Assembly: GCA_023667185.1 (NCBI GenBank)
Contig: JAMPAP010000001.1
Span: 186,246-250,245, forward strand
Source: Lachnoclostridium sp.
GTDB taxonomy: Bacteria > Bacteroidota > Bacteroidia > Bacteroidales > Muribaculaceae
DNA: 64,000 nt
Direction of reading: 5' to 3'
Shown here: positions 16,512 to 26,500 of the stretch, piece after piece
How the letters are laid out: every line of letters starts with the position of its first letter
Position numbering within the stretch: position 1 is the first letter of the stretch
Program-made: the position numbers and the translations under genes
Notes under the pieces: generated by a model
What the model was told of the DNA's origin: nothing
Databases searched by the model: none
Seen by the model: the letters and a program-made list of their open reading frames with translations, nothing else

Positions 16512-17372
16512 ATGAGACAACTAAAGATAACAAAATCAATTACCAACCGCGAGAGCGCGTCACTCGACAAATTCCTTCAGGAAATTGGTCGCGAGGAACT
16601 CATATCGGTAGAAGAAGAAGTAGAGCTCGCCCAGCGTATACATCAGGGCGACGAGAAAGCTCTTGAAAAATTAGTGAAAGCAAACCTCCGATTCGTAGTA
16701 TCCGTGGCCAAGCAGTATCAGAATCAGGGACTTAGTCTTCCTGACTTGATCAACGAAGGTAATCTTGGTCTGATCAAGGCTGCCCAGAAATTCGATGAGA
16801 CACGAGGCTTCAAATTTATCTCTTACGCTGTATGGTGGATTCGTCAGTCGATACTTCAGGCTCTTGCAGAGCAGAGCCGTATCGTGCGTCTTCCGCTCAA
16901 TCAGGTAGGATCGCTTAACAAGATCAGCAAAGCCCTTTCGAAGTTTGAGCAGGAAAACGAGCGCCGTCCGTCGCCCGAGGAGTTGGCCGAACGTCTTGAA
17001 GTCCCCGTCGATAAAATCGCTGATACTCTGAAGGTTTCGGGCCGTCATGTGTCGGTGGATGCACCGTTTGTAGAGGGTGAGGAAAACAGCCTTCTCGATG
17101 TGCTCACCAATGACGATTCGCCTATGGCCGATGCCACTCTTACCCAGGAATCACTTGCCAAAGAGGTGGATCGCGCACTCAAGCAGCTCCACGAGCGCGA
17201 GCGCGACATTCTGAAAATGTTTTTCGGAATCGGCTGCCAGGAAATGACTCTTGAGGAGATCGGCGCTAAGTTTGACCTCACACGCGAGCGTGTACGTCAG
17301 ATCAAAGAGAAAGCTATCCGCCGCCTTAAGGGACAGAAAAGCCGTCTGCTCAAGACATATCTCGGACAGTAA
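16512..17372 (+). CDS. rpoD: primary sigma factor RpoD (sigma-ABfr type)
   Basis: The 286-residue sigma-70 factor directs RNA polymerase to housekeeping promoters. Regions 1.2 to 4.2 are present: [33 protein letters not shown], the region 2 core [17 protein letters not shown] and the -7-binding [13 protein letters not shown], region 3, and the region 4 helix-turn-helix [19 protein letters not shown]. Region 1.1 is absent, as is usual in Bacteroidota. A GTG at 16488 extends the frame, but ATG 16512 gives the usual [11 protein letters not shown] start. Confidence 0.96.
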   Translation: MRQLKITKSITNRESASLDKFLQEIGREELISVEEEVELAQRIHQGDEKALEKLVKANLRFVVSVAKQYQNQGLSLPDLINEGNLGLIKAAQKFDETRGFKFISYAVWWIRQSILQALAEQSRIVRLPLNQVGSLNKISKALSKFEQENERRPSPEELAERLEVPVDKIADTLKVSGRHVSVDAPFVEGEENSLLDVLTNDDSPMADATLTQESLAKEVDRALKQLHERERDILKMFFGIGCQEMTLEEIGAKFDLTRERVRQIKEKAIRRLKGQKSRLLKTYLGQ

Positions 17373-17412
17373 ATTCGTTCATTCATTTGTTCATAACTCG
17401 GGTCATGTCGCT

Positions 17413-18054
17413 TTAGGCATGGCTCGTTTTTTTTAGGGCGTTGGCATGGTCAACGAAGTCCCAGTAGTCATTAGTGACTTTATAAGCATCGCGCTGGATC
17501 GATCCCTCGTTGTCGTAGTAGGGGAGACGGACAACGGAGGGATAGCCTTCATGCTCCTGAGCCGTAAAGCATACCTTACAATCGAAAGGGAGCGCCTCAA
17601 ATCGCCTCATCAGATCCTCGCGCCACCCATCCTCGTCGCCAAACTTCACGATCATGTTATCCTTGTCGATACGGCTGACGCGTTTAGCCCACTTCTCGGC
17701 AGCCTCCTGAGCGCTCTTGTAGTGCAGGAAATGAATCTCGATGCCGTCGCCAATCACGCCGATGGGGTAATCCTTTTTCTCGGTGATGACGTGGCGCGAC
17801 TGCTCGCGCGATATGAATCGTAACGGCTTGGATAACACGTTCATATCTTCGAGCATACGGATATAATCATCGTCAAACATAAACAGCCCGACAAACGGAG
17901 TGTAGAATGCCATGCCACACTCCTTCATCATGAAGCCGCCCCAGCAATTGTTGCTGATGACGGTTACTGTCTTGTTTTTCAGGCGGCGACGTCGAATGAA
18001 TCTGTTCCACGGCCTGAGAAGTCTGACTTTTAGTAGCTTGAATCCTTTTACCAT
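17413..18054 (-). CDS. DUF1919-family protein
   Basis: The 213-residue protein starts with a very basic segment (MVKGFKLLKVRLLRPW, then RRRRLKNKTV) and continues with the family core VISNNCWGGFMMKE, TPFVGLFMFDDDYIRML and YPIGVIGDGIEIHFLHY. Members often sit in polysaccharide clusters and are thought to act in surface sugar modification, but no reaction is established. Here it is isolated between rpoD and gpmA. A TACTTTTG box ends four bases before its ATG, suggesting a leaderless transcript. Confidence 0.8.
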   Translation of the reverse strand: MVKGFKLLKVRLLRPWNRFIRRRRLKNKTVTVISNNCWGGFMMKECGMAFYTPFVGLFMFDDDYIRMLEDMNVLSKPLRFISREQSRHVITEKKDYPIGVIGDGIEIHFLHYKSAQEAAEKWAKRVSRIDKDNMIVKFGDEDGWREDLMRRFEALPFDCKVCFTAQEHEGYPSVVRLPYYDNEGSIQRDAYKVTNDYWDFVDHANALKKTSHA

Positions 18055-18058
18055 ATTA

Positions 18059-18066
18059 CAAAAGTA
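18059..18066 (-). promoter_or_regulatory. -7 box abutting the DUF1919 start codon
   Basis: Minus-strand TACTTTTG, then four bases (TAAT), then ATG. A proper -33 box is not visible. Confidence 0.5.
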
Positions 18067-18123
18067 GTTATTTTTTCAACAATCGCCCCTATAAGATTGT
18101 TAGAAAAATAAAAACTTACTGAT

Positions 18124-18810
18124 ATGAAACAACTTATTCTTATCCGCCACGGGCAGAGCCAGTGGAATCTCGAAAACCGCTTTACCGGATGGACTGATGT
18201 ACCCCTTTCGCCTCTCGGGCAGCAAGAAGCCACCCACGCCGGCGAACTTATCAAACAGGCCGGACTAAAGCCCCGGTATGCTTTCACATCCTATCTTCGC
18301 CGCGCTATCACCACGCTCGACCTTGCGCTCGATGCCATGGATCGACTTTGGATACCTGTAGAGAAGGACTGGCATCTTAACGAGCGTCATTATGGTGCTC
18401 TTCAGGGACTTAACAAGGCAGATACGGCTGCGAAATATGGCGACGAGCAGGTGCACATCTGGCGACGCAGCTTCGATATACAGCCGCCGGCACTTACGCC
18501 CGACGATGACCGCTACCCGGCTAAAGAAGAAAAATATGCCATGCTGACGGCCGACGAACTCCCTCTTACCGAGTCGCTTGCCGACACGATCAACCGTGTG
18601 CGCCCCTGCTGGGAGGAGAAGATAGCTCCGGCTCTTCAGGTATATGACACTGTGATTGTTTCGGCTCACGGCAATTCGCTCCGAGGTCTGGTGATGATGC
18701 TTAAGAAGCTGACACCCGAGCAGATAGTCAACGAGGAGATACCTACGGGTCACCCCCGGCTTTTCACCCTTGATGACCGCTTGGGATACATTTCTGACAA
18801 ATACTTATAA
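18124..18810 (+). CDS. gpmA: 2,3-bisphosphoglycerate-dependent phosphoglycerate mutase
   Basis: The 228-residue cytosolic glycolytic enzyme interconverts 3- and 2-phosphoglycerate through a phosphohistidine. The active-site motif LIRHGQSQWNLENRFTGW, the arginine pair in YLRRAITTLD, LNERHYGALQGLNKADTA and the second histidine in VSAHGNSLRGLVM are all present. It starts at ATG 18124 and stands alone. Confidence 0.96.
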   Translation: MKQLILIRHGQSQWNLENRFTGWTDVPLSPLGQQEATHAGELIKQAGLKPRYAFTSYLRRAITTLDLALDAMDRLWIPVEKDWHLNERHYGALQGLNKADTAAKYGDEQVHIWRRSFDIQPPALTPDDDRYPAKEEKYAMLTADELPLTESLADTINRVRPCWEEKIAPALQVYDTVIVSAHGNSLRGLVMMLKKLTPEQIVNEEIPTGHPRLFTLDDRLGYISDKYL

Positions 18811-18833
18811 GTGACATCACTAAAACAAGAGAG

Positions 18834-19073
18834 TGATGCAAAACTAATCTCAGGCGCGGAGCGCCGTCGTTATCGGAAACCCCACGTTTACGTGGGGTAG
18901 GTTGATACTCAGATAATTGAGGCTCGGAGAGCCGATGTTGTGGTCATGAAATAGCCGTTACCACAACATCGGCTCTCCGAGCCTCAGGATTATAGAGATA
19001 GCTTTTACCCCACGTAAACGTGGGGTTTAGGACAACGACGGCGCTCCGCGCCTGAGATCAGTTTTGCAACATT
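18834..19073. repeat. complete 240-bp modular palindrome
   Basis: A near-perfect inverted repeat. Each arm runs TTGCAAAACT-ATCTCAG, the hairpin GGCGC-GGA-GCGCC, the palindrome CCCCACGTTTACGTGGGG, the hairpin GGCTC-GGA-GAGCC and GATGTTGTGGT, meeting near 18955. It fills almost the whole space between gpmA and slyD; no gene is present. A second complete copy is at 47827-48066, with halves at 2571-2684 and 34661-34760. Whether it is mobile or acts as a transcript-processing or termination element is unknown. Confidence 0.88.
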
Positions 19074-19076
19074 AAG

Positions 19077-19120
19077 TTTTTAGTTTTTAGTTTTTAGTTT
19101 TTAGTTTTTAGTTTTTAGTT
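19077..19120. repeat. AGTTTTT heptad tract
   Basis: About six tandem AGTTTTT units directly beyond the palindrome, running up to the slyD stop codon. Confidence 0.8.
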
Positions 19121-19675
19121 GCAGCCGCCGCAGCCACATGAGCCGCCTTCGCCACAGCCGCTTTCGCCACAGCCACCTCCGCAGCCGCCACATGAGGGAT
19201 GGAGGTCTTCAGGAGTAGCGTCGCGCACGAGCAGGATCTTACCTTTGAAAAGGAGGTCTTTACCTACGAGCGGGTGGTTGAAGTCCATCTTGACTTTTGA
19301 ATCGCTGATTTCGAGCACTTTACCGTTGATACGGTAGCCGTCGCCGGTCATCATGGGCACCATGGCGCCGGGGAAGATCATCTTGGTGTCAAATTTGCCA
19401 TCGACGATGAAAATGTTCTTGTCAAGCTCCACTACATCATCAGGGTTGAATGGGAAGCCATCCTTGGCGGGGACATTGACTGAGAAATCGGCTCCTTGCT
19501 CAAGGCCGTTAAGAGCATCCTCGAGAGGCTTGATGACGCCGGGAGTCACGCCATAGACGATTTTCTCGGGGTTGTCAGCATCCACATTGTGGACGATCTC
19601 CTCGGAGCCATCAGCGTTGACGACGTAGAGATCGTAAGTAAGTTCGACGAATTTGCCGGGTTGGATTTTATCCAT
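19115..19675 (-). CDS. slyD: SlyD-like FKBP-type peptidyl-prolyl isomerase
   Basis: The 186-residue chaperone/prolyl isomerase has an N-terminal FKBP half (FVELTYDLYV, VYGVTPGVIKPLEDALNGLEQG), an insert-in-flap region and the VKMDFNHPLVGKDLLFKG return strand. The tail (about 160-186) has seven cysteines in a glycine-rich run, the counterpart of the His/Cys-rich nickel-binding tail of Escherichia coli SlyD. Metal binding is therefore likely, though the metal is not known. It is the last gene of the aspS-nif3-zinc ribbon-slyD run, 33 bp after its neighbour. Confidence 0.88.
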   Translation of the reverse strand: MDKIQPGKFVELTYDLYVVNADGSEEIVHNVDADNPEKIVYGVTPGVIKPLEDALNGLEQGADFSVNVPAKDGFPFNPDDVVELDKNIFIVDGKFDTKMIFPGAMVPMMTGDGYRINGKVLEISDSKVKMDFNHPLVGKDLLFKGKILLVRDATPEDLHPSCGGCGGGCGESGCGEGGSCGCGGCN

Positions 19676-19708
19676 AACAGAAACAAGATTAAAGAGTTAG
19701 CCGAGAGT

Positions 19709-20476
19709 TTAATCGGCATTCTCGGTTACGCCGGCGAGTTCCGGGTCAATCATGATGCGACCGCAGTATTCGCAGACGATGATCTTCTTGTGCATTTTGA
19801 TCTCCATCTGCTTTTGGGGCGGGATGCGGTTGAAGCAACCGCCGCAAGCGTTACGCTGCACATAGACTACGCCGAGACCGTTACGGGCATTTTTGCGGAT
19901 ACGCTTGAACGCTGCGAGGGTACGTTCATCGATTTTCGGTTCGATTTCCTGAGCCTGTTCGCGGAGGCGTTCCTCATCTTGCTTGGTCTCAGAGACTATT
20001 TCTTCGAGCTCAGCACGTTTTTCCTTCAACACGTGGATGTGATCGTCGAGGGTTTCCTGAGTTGTGGCGATCTCACGTTCCTTTGTTTCAGTGATGCGTG
20101 CATACTCGTTGATGTGCTTCTCTGAGAGTTCGATCTCGAGAGTCTGGAACTCAATCTCCTTAGATAACAAATCAAACTCGCGATTGTTTCTGACGTTGTC
20201 AAGTTGCTGCTTGTAAGTATCGATTTTCGACTTAGCCTCTTGAATTTTGGCGTTTTCTTCGGCCGACTTGCGGCGAAGTTCATCGATTTCGTGGCGGTAG
20301 TTGTCGATACGAGTGCGGAGGCCTTCGATATTGTCTTCGAGGTCACGCACTTCGAGGGGGAGTTCGCCACGGATAGTTTTGATGCGGTCAATCTGAGAGA
20401 GGATAGTCTGAAGGTCGTAAAGAGCTTTCAGGCGTGATTCAACTGACAGAGTCTGGTCCTGTTTGTTTTCGGCCAT
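19709..20476 (-). CDS. coiled-coil protein with C4 zinc ribbon (CT398-like)
   Basis: The 255-residue protein has a long charged coiled coil (about 10-195) and a C-terminal zinc ribbon with two CxxC pairs (CGGC in NACGGCFNRIPPQ, CEYC in VCEYCGRIM). This is the zf-RING_7/CT398 family, found beside nif3-like genes in many Bacteroidota. The function is not established; a role in RNA or protein quality control is only a suggestion. It starts 24 bp after the nif3 stop. Confidence 0.85.
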   Translation of the reverse strand: MAENKQDQTLSVESRLKALYDLQTILSQIDRIKTIRGELPLEVRDLEDNIEGLRTRIDNYRHEIDELRRKSAEENAKIQEAKSKIDTYKQQLDNVRNNREFDLLSKEIEFQTLEIELSEKHINEYARITETKEREIATTQETLDDHIHVLKEKRAELEEIVSETKQDEERLREQAQEIEPKIDERTLAAFKRIRKNARNGLGVVYVQRNACGGCFNRIPPQKQMEIKMHKKIIVCEYCGRIMIDPELAGVTENAD

Positions 20477-20500
20477 TTTATTTGGGATTTTTTAATTTAA

Positions 20501-21607
20501 TCAATGATATTGGATAGAATTTTGTTCGGATTCAGAGATTTTCGCTGCAAAGTTAGGAAATTTTTCTGAAATAATGCTTTGCAAAATAGCTCGGGTACAT
20601 TTCTCGCTTTCGAAGTGCCCGGTATCGATGACGAGAATTTCCGAGGAATAGTCCACGAAATCGTGATAGTGGACATCGCTGGTGACGTAGGCATCGGCGC
20701 CTTTAGCGATGGCATCGGGGATAAATTCGCCACCCGATCCGCCGCAGAGAGCTACGCGGCTGACTATGCGGTTAGCGCGTCCGGCAGTAGTGCGAACCAC
20801 CGGCGAACCGTAGACCTCCTTGACGCGGGCTATGAGTTCATCGTAGCTCACGGGAGCGGGAAGATTGCCGATAGCTCCGAGGCCTGACCACTGGTCAGTG
20901 ATGCTCATCGGAAAGACGTCGATTACCGGCTCCTGGTAAGGATGGCTTAACCGGATGGCTGATTTCAATCGGTTGATGGCGAAGTTAGGCACTACGGCTT
21001 CGATTTTCACCTCCTCTTCAGTGTGGATTTCTCCGACTGCGCCTACGTAAGGCTTGCACCCTTCGAGAGCGCGGAAGCGTCCCTGACCTTCGGTGCTGAA
21101 GGTGCAGCAATCATAGTTGCCGATATGTCCGGCCCCATATCTTGTCATGACTTCACGCACATTATCGGCATGGGAAGCAGGGATATAGGTTACTATCTTC
21201 GACAGCGCGTCGCGCCGTGGTGATAGTATCTTTATATCGGATAGCCCCAGCATTGAAGCCAATGTCGTAGATACGCCACCCGAGATGCTGTCAAGCGAAG
21301 TGTGGCATGAGTAAACCGAGATGCCTGACGAGATCAGTTTTATTACCATCCGCTCGGCCGGAGTGTCGCCTACTATTCGGCGCAATGGCTTGAAAATCAG
21401 TGGGTGGTGTGAAATTATCAGATTGCAACGCTTGGCTATGGCTTCATCGATAACGGCCTCCGTGACATCGACTGAGAGCATCACTCCGGTGCACTCGGTA
21501 TCGGGGCTGACCGGGCAGACCTGCCACCCGGTGTTGTCCCATGATTCCTGATAGCCCTTGTTGGCTACTGATTCGATTGCTGATACTATGTCCTCGAGCG
21601 TGGGCAT
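20501..21607 (-). CDS. Nif3/DUF34-like dinuclear metal protein
   Basis: The 368-residue Nif3-like hexamer subunit binds two metal ions through LIISHHPLIFK, YSCHTSLDS and VIDTGHFESE with VTSDVHYHDF. The length and the middle segment (about 125-235) indicate the PII-like insertion found in longer homologues. Some DUF34 relatives act as GTP cyclohydrolase I-like enzymes, but the role in most bacteria is open. It begins directly after the aspS stop (no gap), so the two are co-translated. Confidence 0.9.
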   Translation of the reverse strand: MPTLEDIVSAIESVANKGYQESWDNTGWQVCPVSPDTECTGVMLSVDVTEAVIDEAIAKRCNLIISHHPLIFKPLRRIVGDTPAERMVIKLISSGISVYSCHTSLDSISGGVSTTLASMLGLSDIKILSPRRDALSKIVTYIPASHADNVREVMTRYGAGHIGNYDCCTFSTEGQGRFRALEGCKPYVGAVGEIHTEEEVKIEAVVPNFAINRLKSAIRLSHPYQEPVIDVFPMSITDQWSGLGAIGNLPAPVSYDELIARVKEVYGSPVVRTTAGRANRIVSRVALCGGSGGEFIPDAIAKGADAYVTSDVHYHDFVDYSSEILVIDTGHFESEKCTRAILQSIISEKFPNFAAKISESEQNSIQYH

Positions 21608-23371
21608 TTATTCGGCTTTGTCTTTGAGGTTGATAGCAATGGCGAGTTCATCGAGTTGCTGCTGGTCGATTTCGCTGGGGGCGTCGATCATCATGTCGCG
21701 GCCGGAATTGTTCTTCGGGAATGCGATGACATCGCGGATAGAGTCAAGTCCGGCGAGGATTGAGACGAAGCGGTCGAAGCCGAAAGCGAGGCCTCCGTGA
21801 GGGGGTGCGCCATATTTGAATGCATTCATCAGGAAGCCAAACTTATACTGGGCATCCTCCTCTGAAAGTCCGAGCAGACGGAACATCTTATCCTGTAGCT
21901 CAGCCTCGTGGATACGGATCGAGCCGCCGCCGAGCTCGTTGCCGTTGACCACCATGTCGTAAGCTGTTGCGCGGACGTTGCCGGTGTCAGAGTCGAGCTT
22001 GGAGATATCCTCGGGGTTGGGCGAGGTAAAGGGATGGTGCATAGCGTAGTAGCGCTGAGTCTCGTCGTCCCATTCGAAGAGCGGGAAGTCGATGACCCAG
22101 AGACAAGAGAACTTCTGCGGGTCACGCAGGCCAAGACGTGTACCCATCTCAAGACGGAGCTCATTAAGCTGCTTGCGGGTCTTCATGGTCTCGCCTGCGA
22201 GGATGAGGATAAGGTCGCCTGCCTCAGCGCCGCAGCGGTCAGCCCACTTGCGGAGGTCATCCTCAGAGTAGAACTTCGAAACCGAGCTCTTGATTGAGCT
22301 GTCAGCCTCCACTTTGACCCACATTAGCCCCTTGGCGCCCACCTGCGGGCGCTTTACGAAGTCAGTGAGCTGGTCAAGCTGTTTGCGGGTGTAAGACGCG
22401 CAACCCTTGGCGCAGATGGCGCCTACGTATTCAGCATCATCGAGCACGGCGAAGTTGTGGCCGGTGGTGAGATCCTTAAGCTCGACAAACTTCATGTCAA
22501 AGCGGGTATCGGGCTTGTCAGAGCCGTAATACTTCATGGCGTCGGCCCATGTCATGCGGGGGAAAGGCTCGGTGAAATCGATATCTTTCACATATTTGAA
22601 GATATGCTTCACGAGGCCTTCAAACATCTGAAGCACGTCCTCTTGCTCTACAAACGACATTTCGCAGTCGATCTGAGTAAACTCAGGCTGGCGGTCGGCG
22701 CGAAGGTCTTCATCGCGGAAGCACTTCACGATCTGGAAATAGCGGTCAAAACCGCTGACCATCAGCAACTGCTTGAAAGTCTGGGGCGACTGGGGGAGGG
22801 CATAGAACTGACCGGGATTCATGCGCGAAGGCACCACGAAGTCACGAGCGCCCTCGGGGGTAGACTTGATGAGCACCGGAGTCTCCACTTCGAGGAAGCC
22901 CTTCGAATCAAGGTAGCGGCGAATCTCGAAAGCCATACGGTGACGCAGCTCAAGGTTAGAGCGCACGCAGTTGCGGCGGAGGTCGAGATAGCGGTATTTC
23001 ATGCGGAGGTCGTCGCCGCCGTCAGTGTCGTCTTCGATGGTGAAGGGAGGCACTTCGCTCTTATTGAGCACTTTGAGATCCGAGGCGATGATTTCGATGT
23101 CGCCGGTGGGGAGGTGCGGGTTTTTGTTGGAACGCTCGCTGACTTTACCGGTGATCTGCACCACGTATTCGCGACCGAGCTTGTTGGCTTGCTCGCAAAG
23201 GTCAGCGTTGACGTCGTTGTTAAACACGACTTGGGTGATTCCATAGCGGTCACGGACATCCACAAATGTCATGCCGCCGAGTTTACGGGCACGTTGTACC
23301 CAGCCGGCGAGGGTGACGGTAGAGCCGGCATCATTCAAGCGGAGTTCTCCGCAGGTCTTAGTTCTATACAT
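21608..23371 (-). CDS. aspS: aspartyl-tRNA synthetase
   Basis: The 587-residue class II synthetase charges tRNA-Asp. It has an N-terminal OB-fold anticodon domain ([20 protein letters not shown]), the catalytic core with motif 2 ([19 protein letters not shown]), the bacterial GAD insertion (about 290-420) and motif 3 ([13 protein letters not shown]). The length is normal for the bacterial type. It leads the operon aspS-nif3-zinc ribbon-slyD and has a consensus promoter upstream. Confidence 0.97.
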   Translation of the reverse strand: MYRTKTCGELRLNDAGSTVTLAGWVQRARKLGGMTFVDVRDRYGITQVVFNNDVNADLCEQANKLGREYVVQITGKVSERSNKNPHLPTGDIEIIASDLKVLNKSEVPPFTIEDDTDGGDDLRMKYRYLDLRRNCVRSNLELRHRMAFEIRRYLDSKGFLEVETPVLIKSTPEGARDFVVPSRMNPGQFYALPQSPQTFKQLLMVSGFDRYFQIVKCFRDEDLRADRQPEFTQIDCEMSFVEQEDVLQMFEGLVKHIFKYVKDIDFTEPFPRMTWADAMKYYGSDKPDTRFDMKFVELKDLTTGHNFAVLDDAEYVGAICAKGCASYTRKQLDQLTDFVKRPQVGAKGLMWVKVEADSSIKSSVSKFYSEDDLRKWADRCGAEAGDLILILAGETMKTRKQLNELRLEMGTRLGLRDPQKFSCLWVIDFPLFEWDDETQRYYAMHHPFTSPNPEDISKLDSDTGNVRATAYDMVVNGNELGGGSIRIHEAELQDKMFRLLGLSEEDAQYKFGFLMNAFKYGAPPHGGLAFGFDRFVSILAGLDSIRDVIAFPKNNSGRDMMIDAPSEIDQQQLDELAIAINLKDKAE

Positions 23372-23402
23372 ATATTATAATAGAGTAGAATTTTCCGAAT
23401 TG

Positions 23403-23434
23403 CAAAATTACTAATAAAACTAAAAATTAGCAAG
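23403..23434 (-). promoter_or_regulatory. promoter of the aspS operon
   Basis: Minus-strand CTTG (23434-23431), 20 bp, TAATTTTG (23410-23403), 31 nt ahead of the aspS ATG. Confidence 0.65.
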
Positions 23435-23474
23435 ATTCTCTTTAAATAATTGATGTCAAAATGACAAGAAAAGT

Positions 23475-23503
23475 GCAGCCGGGAGCTTGGGGCTTCCGGC
23501 TGC
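23475..23503 (-). terminator. terminator of the 1511-residue cargo gene
   Basis: Stem GCAGCCGGGAGC/GCTTCCGGCTGC (one mismatch in 12 bp), followed on the minus strand by ACTTTTCTTG, 26 bp beyond the stop codon. Confidence 0.65.
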
Positions 23504-23528
23504 TTAAGGAGATATGTGATGGGTGGGA

Positions 23529-26500
23529 TCAGCGGACGATGAGCTTGGTGGTCAGTGATCCGGCTGTCACTACGTAGACTGCGGGCTGAACTGTCAGTCG
23601 GCAATTGCCTTTGCCGAGGTGGAGTGTGCGACCGTCGGCCGAGTAGATGGCAACGTCAAGATTGTCAGCATTTTCTACAACGATAGTCTTGCCCGTGACG
23701 TAAGCCTTGGCGGCTGCGGCGTTAACTCCGGCGATGCCGCTGTCAGGGCCTTTGGCTGATAGGAGTGACACCTCATTTGAGAGCTCGGAATCACCCTTGT
23801 CGTAGCGGGCTACGATGTGGTAAGTGTTTGTGCCTTCGGGATTTACGTCGAGATATTCGCCCTCGGTAACGGCGATGAGCTTAGTGCCGTCGCGATATAC
23901 GTCGTATCCGGCGATCTCGGGAGCGCCTAAGAGAGGATCGGGGGTGAAGGTGAAATCGTCGAGCATGAGCAGGTAGCAGTCAGCTGATACGCAGCGCACT
24001 GCGAAGTGCATAGCACCTTCGGGGAGCTGGTATTCAAACTTCTCCCACTCAATAGCCGAAGGCTCTTCGGGTTTCGATGTGACAGCGATAAAGTCCTCGA
24101 AATCAGGATTCTCCAGCGTGGTGTAATAAACCTCGAACTTCTCAGGATAGTAAGAGCTGATACCCTTTGCCCAGAAACTGATAGTCTGTGCCTGGCCTGA
24201 GAGAAGCGGGGAGATGGCCCAGTCGTTGTTGGCCTGGCGGTCGCTCTTGCACATTGAGGCAATATACTGGTTGCCGCTCACCGAGGGGAGTTCTGACTCG
24301 ACGCCGAGATTGTTGATGACGGCGTAGGCAAACTGTGATTCGTAGGCTACGACGTTGGGGAACGTATAGCCATAGATGTAGGCTACAGGGGATGAGCTTT
24401 CAGAGGCGAAAGTCCAGTCGCCATATTCGAAAGTCCAGGGGGAAGCTGCCTCGAAATCCTCGGTCATTTCCTCAGGCTGGAGAGCGTCAAGAGTGTACTT
24501 GGTCCAGCTCAGGTGGTTACCGTCGGCTTTAGCTTCACCGGCGAGGTCAGTCACGCGGGGGAGCTTAGAGATGGGGCGTAGGACGGTGACGTCAACAAAG
24601 GCATTATTGTCAAGGAGCTCGTCGCCGCTCATCACTACTTCGGCAGAGTAAACAGCCGAGCTGTTGTCAGCGTCGAAGTGAGAGATGGTCTGGTCGAAGC
24701 AGATAGTGGTCTCTTGACCGGCCGGAAGAGCATCGACGTTGCGCTCCTCAATGAGAGAGCCGTTGCGGGAGAATCGTATCGAGAAGGCCGAAGCATCCTT
24801 GTAGCCATGGTTGGCGACGTGAGCGTTCACATTGAAGGGAGTGCCTGCTGTAGTTTCGGCCGGCGCATCCATATAGAGAGCCACGAGGTCAAGAGCGGGA
24901 GTCTCCTTGACGGTAGCTTCGTCGAGAAGAGTATAGTAGCCTGACTTGGTCACGGCGCGGAAGATAAGCTGGATGTTCTTGCCTTTGTAAGCCGAGAGGT
25001 CAAAGCGAACCTTGGTCCAGCGGCCTTCGACCATCGTGGCATGGTTAGCGGTGCCGACGAGAGCCATCTGGTTGTCAGCAAGCGCGATAACCTCGATGAA
25101 GTTGATATCCTCGCCTACGAAATAGTCATGATTTGTTGGGAACTTATAAGTATAGAACGAAACCTCCGGATGCTCAGCCGTAGTGAGGTCAATTTTGCCG
25201 GTGTAGAGGTCGCCGTAGAGCTCGGCTGCGCCGCCGTAGCAAGCGTAGTAATCGTCAGTGGCCACGGTAGAGGGAGCGTTAGTCAGTTTGTCGGGCGACA
25301 GTACATACCAGAAGCCGGTTCCGGCGGTGGATATACGCTCGATGTAAGAATCCTGCGAAGCTGTGCCTGAGTAAGTTACGGGCAGCTTGTAAGCATTACC
25401 TACGGGGATGAGTTCGCTGACACATTCCTCGCCTTGCTCTCCGCGGTTGAGAGCCGCAACGGAGAACTGCATGAATTGCTGCGACTCGTTGTCGGCCAAG
25501 ACTTTAAGCGTGGCTGAAGTGGCGGCAAGCGGCTGGTCGAGCAGCGGGGTAACCTCCACGTCAAAGGTGCTGTGGGCTACGATACGGTAAATCATATAAG
25601 TGACATTGGCCGGATCGAGGATGTAGCCGTTGATATCCTTGTTGACGGCATCCCAGTTGAGTTCCACTGTGCCGGGATTTGTCGTTTCGGAAACCTTGAC
25701 AGAGGTAGGTGCAACCGCAGCATAAGGACCTACGAAAGCTGATGCTGATACAGTCACGCCTTCAGCGCCGTTGAGCGTCGTGGTTACGCTGTAAGAGTAA
25801 GTGCCTTTGGCGGTTATGCTATTGTCAGTGAACGAAAGCTCAGCTCCGGGAGCGCCTGAGAGGGTGGCCACGAGCTCCTCGCCACGGGTAACTTTGGCGG
25901 TAACATTTCCGGTCAAAGCTTTTCCGGTGACGTCGAGGGTGGGGAGTTTGAACTTACCGGTGAGGGTAAGAAGGCCAGAAACCTCGGGCGTAAGTGTAAG
26001 GTCAGTTACTCCGGCGGGGGTTGCTGCTGCCATTCCGGCGCTAACCGAGAGGTCACGCACGATAAGGTAATACTTATAAGGGTCAGATATACAGTGGATA
26101 CCGATGTTCCATTTACCCGTCACGTCAGGCTTGATCGAGCCGGTGACATAGAAACCGTTGGTGTCAAACACGGTGGTGGGCGGTATTACGTCGAGGGTCA
26201 TGTCGGCGGGCGAAGTGCCCATGCCTGCTTTGACTTCGAAGCGCTCCTCGTCAGATGCTCCATAGTTGGAAACGAATACCGAGAAGCTGTAAACCTTGCC
26301 GGCCTCCATATAGAGTGCGGGTGTAATCAGCCAGTCGTCAGCAGCTTCACTTGACGAGTAATAGTAGCGGACGCCTTTGCCCATACCCATGCCGGACCAG
26401 GTGCGACCGTCGTTATTGGCATCGACTATTGTGTAGCCGAGCGATGAGAGATCATCGCCGTAGGCAAGTGGAGTGAAATCAGAAGAGAAGGGCGTGTTGT

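Noticed and set aside
19119..19337. Proline-rich plus-strand frame
   Set aside because: Antisense of the Gly/Cys-rich SlyD tail.
22457..23380. Long plus-strand frame (307 codons) opposite aspS
   Set aside because: Antisense shadow of a clearly conserved gene; no domain, and composition follows the complementary codons.
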